From contig JBJEKJ010000037.1 in NCBI GenBank assembly GCA_051878575.1, positions 1 through 46,413 on the forward strand: a stretch of DNA of 46,413 bases, read 5' to 3'. Every line of letters begins with the position of its first letter. The first letter of the stretch is position 1. The notes under the pieces were generated by a model. That model did no database searches. It was given only the letters and a program-made list of their open reading frames with translations, and had not been told where the DNA came from. Both the position numbers and the translations under genes were made by a program. Below, in pieces: positions 39,302-46,413 of the stretch. Origin of the DNA: CALZFJ01 sp051878575. Its GTDB lineage: Bacteria; Bacteroidota; Bacteroidia; Bacteroidales; Muribaculaceae.

Positions 39302-41449
39302 TTATCGCTGCCGGTTGAAGTCGGTGTACTTGTTGCCGGTGTAGATTTGCGGGTTCATGAAGTCGTCCTCTTCATCATCGTCGGCGTCCTTGCGCTTCTT
39401 TTCCTTGTCGTCTTCGTCCCACGACTTCTTCTTCTCGGGCTTGTTCTTCTTCACGGCCTCCGGCTTTTGCTTGTCGACAGGTGTCTCGAAGATGTTCCAC
39501 GATTGCTCCACGTCCCAGTTTTTCTTCAGTTTCAGCACTTTCGGGAAATAATACACCTCCTCGGGCTGAAGTTGCGCGTCGAAGTTGCCGGTATCCCATT
39601 CGCCATTGCGGTTGCTGTCGATAACGATGCGCGCGTAGTATTCTCCGGGGTTGATGTTGAGAAGGTCGGCCGAGCCGTTTATCACAATCGCCGTGCGCAC
39701 CACCTTGTCGCTTCCGTCGAGCAGTTCCACGAAAGCGCTGTCGCAGGCATTTGTGATGTTGAAAAATAGGTTGGCGTATTCCTCCTGCTCCTTGATGCGG
39801 AAACTCTGCTCCATGCGTTCGTTCCATAGCCCGTAGATGCCCTTCACCGAGCATGAGTCGACGGTGATTTTGTAGGAGCCACCCGGCTGCCAGTCGTGTG
39901 GGAGCATATATGCCAGCGGGTTGTATTCATGCTCCAATCTCACGGTGTCGATTTTAATCTCGTTCCACAGCGAGTCTTTTTCGATGTAAAGGTGGAATCC
40001 GTGCTGCAAGATGCTGTCCATCGGCTCGTTGCATGTGAACTTTACCGGAGCGAACACGTCGATGGTGCCCGATGTGGATATAGCGAAGCCCAATTTCGGC
40101 TTTTCGGGCTTTATGCTGTCGATGGCGAGCGTGTCGGTGGCAATGGAGTCGGATTGCGGCTGCGTGGTTCTCAGTGAGTCGGTGCCGGCAAAGCGCTCCA
40201 ATTCCTTCTGCTCCTTCTTGCGTCGGGCGGCCTCCTTCTTGCGCTTCTTCTCAATCTTTTTTTTCTCGCGCTGCCACTCTTTCAACTTCTCCTTCTCCTC
40301 TTTCTCCTTTAGCTTCTTCTCTCGCTCCATCTTCTTCTTATATGTGTTCTTCAGGATGAACGACACGGTGTCGGTGGTCATCGAGAGGTTGTCGGTAGTG
40401 TCGGTCTTCAGATATCTAAGCTCGGCGACGATTGAGTCGCTTTTTATCATATTGGTGTCGGTGAGCCAATACACGAGCGAGTCGTAGCGCTCGGAGCGCT
40501 CCATCCGGTACCAGTGGTCGCCACTCACTCCGGCGGGCTTCAGTATCTTGATTCGCGGCATGGAGTCGGCGGGTGCGGCGAATTTTATCAGCATCTTCTT
40601 GTCCTCCGGACGCTCGTTGGCTTTCAGATATTGGGCACGGTAGCCCTCGTTGAACATGCTTAGGAACAAGTCGTTGGGGGTGAGCACGGTGTGATGCCCC
40701 TCCACTATGGTGTCCACGATGTTCTTCTGTGTGAAGATTGTGTCCATTGTGGTTATCGGGTGCGATGATGGCACCACCACGTCGGCAAGGAACGCAAGGT
40801 CCTCGTTGCGCGAGAACTTGTAGTTGCCGTCGAGGTCGTTGAGGGCATACACGCGGTAGCTTCCGGGCTTCAGGTTGCGGATGGTGAACTGCCCGTAGCT
40901 GTTGGTGCGGCTTATGCGCTCAAACTGCGTGGTCTTGAACGCCGAGTCGTCGGCGTTGGAGTGAATGCCCACGATAATCTTCTGCATCGGCTCGAGGTCA
41001 CGAGCCCTGAGCACTATTCCCGACACTGCGAGCGAGTCGATAGTGTCGCCGGTAGAGAAAGCTATGGCGAAGTCCTCAAGCGGATTGCCCTCGTTGTTGT
41101 CCTGAATGGCGTCGGCGAAGTCGATGGAGTAGGTGGTTGCTGGTCTCAGCGTGTCGCGGAACTCCACGGTCACCTTACGGCCGTTGGCTCTGATGGATGG
41201 CATCTCCTTCTGCACCGGCGACACCACCACCTTCGTCTGCTGGTCTTTAAGCGTCACAATCTCGTTGAAGGTAATCTCTATCTTGTTCTTTGTCACGTTC
41301 AGCGCGTTCGGCTTAGGGTCGCTGCCCATGAAAACAGGCGGGTCCGTGTCGCGGGGACCGCCGTCGGGACGCCCGATGTTGGCACACGAGTAAAGAAGTA
41401 TTGCGGCGAGCATCGCCACAATAATATATGTGGTTTTCTCCAATTTCAC
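39302..41449 (-). CDS. Big_5 Ig-like domain lipoprotein with K/E-rich linker
   Basis: 715 aa from the GTG at 41449 (VKLEKTTYIIVAMLAAILLYSCANIG), which gives a clear lipoprotein signal with lipobox LYSC; a longer frame to 41689 adds 80 residues that run into the secDF promoter region and is rejected. The N-terminal Big_5 domain follows: GRPDGGPRDTDPPVFMGSDPKPNALNVTKNKIEITFNEIVTL ... VTVEFRDTLRPATTYSIDFADAIQDNNEGN. Then an SdrD-like/carboxypeptidase-like module (TNSYGQFTIRNLKPGSYRVYALNDLDGN), a second Ig-like part after the linker, and LNINPGEYYARIVIDSNRNGEWDTGNF. Residues ~370-418 are a highly charged Lys/Glu coiled-coil-like stretch. The family is widespread in Bacteroidetes, function unknown. 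Confidence 0.82.
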   Translation of the reverse strand: MKLEKTTYIIVAMLAAILLYSCANIGRPDGGPRDTDPPVFMGSDPKPNALNVTKNKIEITFNEIVTLKDQQTKVVVSPVQKEMPSIRANGRKVTVEFRDTLRPATTYSIDFADAIQDNNEGNPLEDFAIAFSTGDTIDSLAVSGIVLRARDLEPMQKIIVGIHSNADDSAFKTTQFERISRTNSYGQFTIRNLKPGSYRVYALNDLDGNYKFSRNEDLAFLADVVVPSSHPITTMDTIFTQKNIVDTIVEGHHTVLTPNDLFLSMFNEGYRAQYLKANERPEDKKMLIKFAAPADSMPRIKILKPAGVSGDHWYRMERSERYDSLVYWLTDTNMIKSDSIVAELRYLKTDTTDNLSMTTDTVSFILKNTYKKKMEREKKLKEKEEKEKLKEWQREKKKIEKKRKKEAARRKKEQKELERFAGTDSLRTTQPQSDSIATDTLAIDSIKPEKPKLGFAISTSGTIDVFAPVKFTCNEPMDSILQHGFHLYIEKDSLWNEIKIDTVRLEHEYNPLAYMLPHDWQPGGSYKITVDSCSVKGIYGLWNERMEQSFRIKEQEEYANLFFNITNACDSAFVELLDGSDKVVRTAIVINGSADLLNINPGEYYARIVIDSNRNGEWDTGNFDAQLQPEEVYYFPKVLKLKKNWDVEQSWNIFETPVDKQKPEAVKKNKPEKKKSWDEDDKEKKRKDADDDEEDDFMNPQIYTGNKYTDFNRQR

Positions 41450-41618
41450 CTTATTAAGACTTAAAAAACGCCGTAAAGTTACAAAAAACCGCTGTATATA
41501 GCCTAATCTCACGGCAAAAAACGCTAATTTAGGGCTCAGTGACGTGCTTGAAACGGCCGAAATGACGGTTTTCTGACAAAAACCCTCGTTAAAAATTTCA
41601 AACTTGGATAATTTGATG

Positions 41619-41626
41619 TATATTTG
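41619..41626 (+). promoter_or_regulatory. secDF promoter -7 element
   Basis: TATATTTG, 58 nt before the secDF start. The -33 position has TTTC rather than TTTG. Confidence 0.55.
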
Positions 41627-41683
41627 CAAGCTGTAAATTATACTTGAAAAATTTATAACAAAATAATTAACAATTATCAACAC

Positions 41684-44617
41684 ATGCAAAGTAAAGGATT
41701 TATTAGAGTTCTTGCCGTTTTATTGGTGCTTGTGTGTGCGTTTTATTTGTCATTCTCGTTTGTAACCTCGCACTACGAGGGGCTTGCGGCTGAGTTCGCC
41801 CAGTCGAAGGCAAACACTGAGGATGCTTCAGACGCTACATATAAGACCTATTATAACGCGTACATTGACTCAATCGCTAAGGAGAAGGTGTATTTAGGAT
41901 ACTACACTTTCCAACAGGCTCGTGAGATGGAGGTCGGACTTGGTCTTGACCTTAAAGGTGGTATGAACGTGACGCTCCAGATTTCGGTTCCCGACATTCT
42001 GAAGGCTCTCGCCAATCAGAATCCCGATCCGAAGTTCAACCGCGCTATCGCAATCACCGATTCGTTGCACCGCGACGAGAAGGATTATGTGGCAGCATTC
42101 TGCCGCGAATATGCCAAGATAGCCCCCGAGGGCAATCTCGCGCAAATCTTCCGCAACGTGGAGAAGGTGCAGTCGGGTTCGTCGAACTCCCAAGTCGAGG
42201 CAATATTGAAAGATGAGGTTGCCGCTATGGTGAGCAACTCCCGCAACGTGCTCGCTACCCGTATCGACCGTTTCGGTGTCGTATCGCCCAACATTCAGGA
42301 GCTTGAGAGCACAGGCCGCATCCTGCTTGAGCTTCCGGGCGTGAAAGAGCCTGAGCGTGTGCGCAAGCTCCTTCAGGGAACTGCCAACCTGGAATTCTAT
42401 GAGACCTACACATTGCAAGACCTTAACCAGTCGCTGATGGCCCTCAGCAACGCCGCCTCGGGTAAGGTGGAGGTAGCTGCCGACACCACTGCCGCTGCCG
42501 CCGCTCCTGCCGATTCTACGGTAGCTGCCGCCGACTCTGTGGCAAAGGCTCAGCCTGCAAAGGTGGCGGCACGTCCGCTTGCCGAGCTGCTTTGGGCTGC
42601 CGGACAGATGGGAGGCCCGGTTATAGGTACGGTTGCCGTTACCGACACTGCTGCCGTGAACGCCATCTTGAGCTCGCCGGAGGCTGCGAAGATTCTTCCT
42701 TCGAACCTCAAGGCTTGCTGGTCGGTTAAGGCCATCGACGATATGAACCGCTACTTCAACCTCGTTGCCCTCAAGGCAAATCAAGGCCGCCCCGTGCTCG
42801 ACGGAAGCGTGATAACCGATGCCAGCAGCGAGTTCGACAACTTGCAGGGAAATGTCGTGTCGATGACTATGAACGACGAGGGCGCTCGCCAGTGGGCACG
42901 CATCACTCAGCAGAACCTGAACAAGTCGATTGCCATCGTGCTCGACGACCATGTATATTCCTATCCTAATGTGAACAGCGTGATCGAGGGCGGTCGCTCG
43001 CAAATCACCGGCAACTTCACCGTGGAGGAGGCAAAAGACCTTGCCAACGTGCTCAAGAGCGGTAAGATGGTTGCCCGCGTGAATATCGTGAGCGAGAGCG
43101 TTATCGGTCCGTCGCTTGGTAAGGAGGCTATCGAGGCCGGAATGTGGTCGTTCGTCGTGGCTCTTGTTCTCCTTATGGCATTCATGATGCTTACCTATGG
43201 TGTAGGTCCGGGCCTTATCGCCAACCTTGGTCTTATCCTGAACCTCTTCTTCACTATGGGTATCCTTGCCTCTATTCAGGCAGTGCTCACTCTGCCGGGT
43301 ATCGCCGGTATCGTGCTCGCCATGGGTATGGCGGTCGATGCCAACGTGCTTATCTTCGAGCGCTCGAAAGAGGAGCTCCGCGCTGGCAAGAATCTGAAGG
43401 CTGCCGTGGCCGATGGCTACAAGAACGCATTCTCGGCAATCTTCGACTCCAACTTGACATCAATCATCACAGGTATCATCCTGCTTATTAACGGTTCGGG
43501 CCCGATCAAGGGATTCGCGACCACTCTTATCATCGGTATCGTTTGCTCGTTCTTCACGGCAGTATTCGTAACCCGCCTCGTGATGGAGGGCATGCTGAAC
43601 AAGGGTATCTTCAAGAACCTCACGTTCAACACTGCCATCACCAAGCACATGTTTGAGCGTGCCACTATCAACTTCATCGGCAACCGCAAGAAAGGCTTCA
43701 TGGTGGTATTCGCCGTTATCGCCGTTGTGGTTGTTCTGCTTGGCGTGCGTCGCCTGAGCCCGGGTATCGACTTCTCCGGTGGTCGCAACTATATCATCCA
43801 GTTCGACCATGAGGTGAAGACCTCCGCTCTTGAGGCCGACCTCGCTCCGCTTTTCGGAGAGGCTTCGCTCAGCGTTATCACTATCGACAACGATACTAAG
43901 GTGCGCGTCTCTACCAACTACAAGATCGACTCCAACGAGGAGACTATCGACGATGAAATCATGGAGATTCTCTACAAGGGCTTGAAGAAAGACCTCGGCG
44001 AGATGGACTATAAGGACTTCAGCGTGGCAAATGAGAACGTAGGCGTGGTATCTACCGAGAAGGTGGGTCCGGCAATCGCCGAGGATATGACTCGCGAGGC
44101 TTGCTGGGCTGTATTCTTCTCGCTCATCGCAATGGCTCTCTATATCCTTATCCGATTCCGCGACATCGCATTCTCAGTGGGCGCTCTCGCCGCTGTGGCA
44201 TTCACGGCATTCGTGATTATCGGCTTCTACTCACTCTACGGCCTGTTCCCATTCTCCATGGAGATTGACCAGACGTTTATCGCCGCCATATTGACCGTAA
44301 TCGGTTATCAGGTGAACGATACCGTGGTGGTATTCGACCGCGTGCGTGAGAACCGTACTCTCTATCCGAAACAAGACCAGTTGACTACATTCAACTACTC
44401 GCTGAACAGCACATTGGCCCGTACAATCATGACTTCGGTCAGCACGCTGCTCGTGTTGCTCTGTATCTTCGTTCTCGGTGGTGAGACTATCCGCAGCTTC
44501 ACTTTCGCAATGCTGCTCGGTGTAATCGTAGGTACTTGCTCTTCGCTCTTCGTAGCAGCTCCTACGGCCTACATCATCACACAGCGTAGTGCGAAGAAAG
44601 CCGCCAAGAAGGCCTGA
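41684..44617 (+). CDS. secDF: Fused protein translocase subunit SecDF
   Basis: 977 aa, the fused form common in Bacteroidetes. SecD half: N-terminal transmembrane helix, GLDLKGGMNVTLQIS near residue 86, the P1 head domain with ATRIDRFGVVSPNIQELESTGRILLELPGV, an Ala/Asp-rich insertion at ~265-300 and a second domain ending in KSGKMVARVNIVSESVIGPSLG. Then six helices with GIVLAMGMAVDANVLIFERSKEELRAG. SecF half from about residue 675: RLSPGIDFSGGRNYIIQF and a second six-helix set with LTVIGYQVNDTVVVFDRVRENR. It uses the proton motive force to help complete Sec-dependent export. Promoter element upstream, strong terminator downstream. Confidence 0.97.
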   Translation: MQSKGFIRVLAVLLVLVCAFYLSFSFVTSHYEGLAAEFAQSKANTEDASDATYKTYYNAYIDSIAKEKVYLGYYTFQQAREMEVGLGLDLKGGMNVTLQISVPDILKALANQNPDPKFNRAIAITDSLHRDEKDYVAAFCREYAKIAPEGNLAQIFRNVEKVQSGSSNSQVEAILKDEVAAMVSNSRNVLATRIDRFGVVSPNIQELESTGRILLELPGVKEPERVRKLLQGTANLEFYETYTLQDLNQSLMALSNAASGKVEVAADTTAAAAAPADSTVAAADSVAKAQPAKVAARPLAELLWAAGQMGGPVIGTVAVTDTAAVNAILSSPEAAKILPSNLKACWSVKAIDDMNRYFNLVALKANQGRPVLDGSVITDASSEFDNLQGNVVSMTMNDEGARQWARITQQNLNKSIAIVLDDHVYSYPNVNSVIEGGRSQITGNFTVEEAKDLANVLKSGKMVARVNIVSESVIGPSLGKEAIEAGMWSFVVALVLLMAFMMLTYGVGPGLIANLGLILNLFFTMGILASIQAVLTLPGIAGIVLAMGMAVDANVLIFERSKEELRAGKNLKAAVADGYKNAFSAIFDSNLTSIITGIILLINGSGPIKGFATTLIIGIVCSFFTAVFVTRLVMEGMLNKGIFKNLTFNTAITKHMFERATINFIGNRKKGFMVVFAVIAVVVVLLGVRRLSPGIDFSGGRNYIIQFDHEVKTSALEADLAPLFGEASLSVITIDNDTKVRVSTNYKIDSNEETIDDEIMEILYKGLKKDLGEMDYKDFSVANENVGVVSTEKVGPAIAEDMTREACWAVFFSLIAMALYILIRFRDIAFSVGALAAVAFTAFVIIGFYSLYGLFPFSMEIDQTFIAAILTVIGYQVNDTVVVFDRVRENRTLYPKQDQLTTFNYSLNSTLARTIMTSVSTLLVLLCIFVLGGETIRSFTFAMLLGVIVGTCSSLFVAAPTAYIITQRSAKKAAKKA

Positions 44618-44679
44618 TGCCGGCAAAAAGGCGCCTGTCAATGGCCGCCTTGAGAAATAGAAAATAAGATTCCTAAATA

Positions 44680-44722
44680 GCAAGGGGCAAGCTCAACACC
44701 GGGCTTGCCCCTTGCCTTTCTT
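44680..44722 (+). terminator. secDF terminator
   Basis: GCAAGGGGCAAGC (44680-44692) and GCTTGCCCCTTGC (44703-44715) form a perfect 13-bp stem with a 10-nt loop, followed by CTTTCTT. Confidence 0.87.
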
Positions 44723-44867
44723 CCCTCCGCATTAAAGCACATAGCAGCGCAAGGAATTTCCCACCCCACAAAGTGTGCCGGTGGGGAAGTCCCCCGCGAT
44801 GCGCCGCCCGCTCCACTGAGCCTTACAATATCGGTTATTTCAAAAATTTGTTGTGACTACATATCGC

Positions 44868-45935
44868 TTAAAAATAGGGTATAGTTTTATAGCGAGACGC
44901 CATACGGTTTATGCGGTCAGCAATCTTATTGCGCAATGGTGTAGGAGTAAGTACGATGAGTTCATCGCCCCATGCCGTTAGTTCTCGAATGAGTTCGAAA
45001 TTTTCGCGGCACTCAATTGTGAAGAAATCACCGGATTGAATTTGTGGATATGAAACACGCAACTTTTCGGCTCGTTCTCCTTTAATATGGGTTTGAGAAC
45101 CGTGAATGGGCTTGGTATGGATATATCCCTTTACTTCGTCGCTAGCCCAGAATATGATTTGTATCAGCGGAGAATTTTCGTTAAAAGTGACACCTATTAT
45201 TTCATCGAAACGATCTTCAAGGTTCATTTCACAAGGCTTGAAGGTATATCCGACCTTTGGATTCATCTCAATGATACGGTCGAGCGTAAAATTGAGAATA
45301 CGATTCGTGTCGTAAGCACCGCCGATGACGTACCACCGGCGGTTATACTCTTTGAGAAGGTAGGGTGAAAGTAAGACCTTGCGCGCTGTCGAATCCAAGA
45401 ATTTTCGATAAGTCAGCTCAACGACTTGTTTGTTCGATATGGCAGAAAACACAGATGCAATCAGCGTGGAGTTTTCAACTAAATTTTTTGAAAGAGAGAT
45501 TACTGGTTCTCGTGTTTCAAGTTTCAACTGTTTGCGCAATTCGGCAAGCCACTTAAAATTGTCGAGCCCGTCAAAACTTCCGAGCGTAGTGAGAGCCGAT
45601 TCGAGAACGGCTTTTTCGTCTTCGGTCAGTTTCTTTTTGAATATAGAAAACGTCGGGTCGGCATAGCGGATGCAGCGCTTTTTGTAAACACGGTCGTCCA
45701 CATTGGTAGCATCAACCGTATAACGTTCAAATTCAATCAGTATCGGGAAACTATATTCCAGGTATGTGATATCCTTCTCAACGCAACGCTTGCTCACGCC
45801 GCCATCTTGCCCGTAGTGAGGCAATTCCCGTTCAAGATAATCGGTAATATCCTGAATGGAATACGCATGGTGACGGTCGGCAAGCAACTTGTCAAGCAAC
45901 ACAATCCGAGTCAAAGCATTCTTATTCGCCGGCAT
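44868..45935 (-). CDS. WYL domain transcriptional regulator
   Basis: 355 aa from the ATG at 45935 (MPANKNALTRIVLLDKLLADRHHAYS); an 18-residue extension to 45989 adds nothing conserved. The N-terminal helix-turn-helix region (~5-70: SIQDITDYLERELPHYGQDGGVSKRCVEKDITYLEY) is followed by the WYL sensing domain (VVELTYRKFLDSTARKVLLSPYLLKEYNRRWYVIGGAYDTNRILNFTLDRI) and a C-terminal WCX part (IIFWASDEVKGYIHTKPIHGSQ). WYL proteins bind nucleotides or nucleic-acid ligands and often control phage-defence or DNA-repair genes; no defence gene is in view. Regulated genes may lie beyond 46413. Confidence 0.88.
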   Translation of the reverse strand: MPANKNALTRIVLLDKLLADRHHAYSIQDITDYLERELPHYGQDGGVSKRCVEKDITYLEYSFPILIEFERYTVDATNVDDRVYKKRCIRYADPTFSIFKKKLTEDEKAVLESALTTLGSFDGLDNFKWLAELRKQLKLETREPVISLSKNLVENSTLIASVFSAISNKQVVELTYRKFLDSTARKVLLSPYLLKEYNRRWYVIGGAYDTNRILNFTLDRIIEMNPKVGYTFKPCEMNLEDRFDEIIGVTFNENSPLIQIIFWASDEVKGYIHTKPIHGSQTHIKGERAEKLRVSYPQIQSGDFFTIECRENFELIRELTAWGDELIVLTPTPLRNKIADRINRMASRYKTIPYF

Positions 45936-46170
45936 AATTGTCAACTTTAATGTGTCAATAAGGCTATTGCTCTTCAAAAGAAAACACATAAAATGTCACA
46001 TCGTTGTTCCATTTTCTTGATTTGGTTTGGTTATGGAATACAGAAATGGCAATGAAACGGTAAATGGAGAAAGACGTGCCACATAACACTTTCTATAATT
46101 GTTCCTGAGTTTTCCTTTGGAATAATATCAAGTCCTACTTCATTGCATATATATTTTTATTTTAAAAGCA
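45936..46170. other. A/T-rich region upstream of the WYL gene
   Basis: About 235 nt with no convincing gene and no full consensus promoter on either strand. The WYL promoter must lie here but I cannot place it. Confidence 0.5.
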
Positions 46171-46205
46171 CCTTGGGAGTTTACCACGCTCCCAAGGATT
46201 TTTTT
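46171..46205 (+). terminator. Strong intrinsic terminator
   Basis: CCTTGGGAG (46171-46179) and CTCCCAAGG (46189-46197) form a perfect 9-bp stem with a 9-nt loop and ATTTTTTT tail on the plus strand. On the minus strand it also lies directly after the stop of the interrupted frame at 46213-46413, with a weaker U-tail. The plus-strand RNA it would end has no recognised gene. Confidence 0.85.
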
Positions 46206-46212
46206 GAAGACC

Positions 46213-46413
46213 TTATTGGTTACTGAGGTTCCTTATATCGGGTATCAAACCGACTATATCTGTTACTACTGAAATTGCCCCAAAGGGTGTAGGAGCTGCA
46301 AGAAACTACGCAACGTCCACAATTAGGATTGCTGCATTAACAATGACCTTCCACGCGAGGTGGATGGTCTTGGTTGAACTTGCCTTCTTATTAAAAAGGC
46401 AAATCTACACTCC
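46213..46413 (-). pseudogene. Interrupted reading frame at the window edge, or non-coding
   Basis: On the minus strand, one frame runs from the window edge to a TAA at 46213-46215 and is open except for two TAG codons (third codon from the edge, and 46304-46306). Read through, it gives hydrophobic, protein-like sequence (TKTIHLAWKVIVNAAILIV and FLAAPTPFGAISVVTDIVGL). No ATG is in frame within the window. It may be a decayed membrane protein gene, a short protein ending at the second TAG, a frame with recoded TAG, or chance. Confidence 0.25.

Noticed and set aside
39302..41689. 80-residue N-terminal extension of the Big_5 lipoprotein
   Set aside because: The extension lacks a signal peptide and overlaps the secDF promoter and start; the GTG at 41449 gives a proper lipoprotein signal.

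Overview
The window looks like one chromosomal segment of a fairly GC-rich Bacteroidales bacterium from a host-associated habitat. Muribaculaceae is my tentative guess. Three things point to Bacteroidetes: many genes are preceded by the phylum's -7 promoter element TAnnTTTG, often with TTG 20 nt upstream; there is a complete type IX secretion (T9SS) core operon; and there are typical families such as fused SecDF, C10 peptidases, MG2/TonB-plug proteins and Big_5 lipoproteins. No transposase, integrase, CRISPR array or rRNA was found. Both window edges appear to cut through sequence.

Region by region. 1-8.1 kb is a cluster of exported proteins: a phosphodiester-glycosidase-like protein with a T9SS C-terminal signal, a lipoprotein that resembles leukocidin/hemolysin beta-barrel toxins, and a large C10 (streptopain-like) cysteine peptidase. 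The last two are divergent, and each has a near-perfect Bacteroidetes promoter. 8.1-18.1 kb is mostly minus-strand housekeeping: xseB-xseA-Bax-inhibitor-like, argS with a strong hairpin at its 5' end, an MG2/plug-domain exported protein, and a translationally coupled miaB-MFS pair. 18.4-21.1 kb is a small cassette with a different look (SDR oxidoreductase, a tiny coupled ORF, a nitrous-oxide-stimulated-promoter family protein, a DUF1349 lipoprotein and a sugar O-acetyltransferase). It sits between miaB and rplU-rpmA and is probably acquired. 21.2-25.8 kb holds rplU-rpmA, an AddA/RecB-like helicase-nuclease and a SUI1/YciH protein.

25.9-33.0 kb is a T9SS assembly block, porT-porP-porK-porL-porM-porN, all co-directional and tightly spaced. 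It would export the T9SS-tagged cargo seen at the left end of the window. PorN carries an unusual Lys/Ser/Thr/Ala-rich tail. 33.1-35.6 kb has a two-cluster ferredoxin divergent from a GT2 glycosyltransferase, then peptidase T. 35.7-38.1 kb is a lemA-TPM-TPM-DUF2007 operon. 38.2-38.6 kb holds tRNA-Arg(CCT) and, on the other strand, a candidate unannotated small RNA of about 70 nt with its own promoter element and terminator. 38.6-44.7 kb has a SlyD-like FKBP isomerase, a Big_5 lipoprotein and fused secDF. 44.9-46.4 kb has a WYL-domain regulator and an unassigned end region with a terminator and a reading frame interrupted twice by TAG.

Several gene starts were moved inward from the longest reading frame, because the promoter element lies inside or next to the extended N-terminus (miaB, SUI1) or because a signal peptide or family start begins there (lemA, porT, SDR, Big_5 lipoprotein, WYL). 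Family assignments rest on motif recognition only; no database search was possible.
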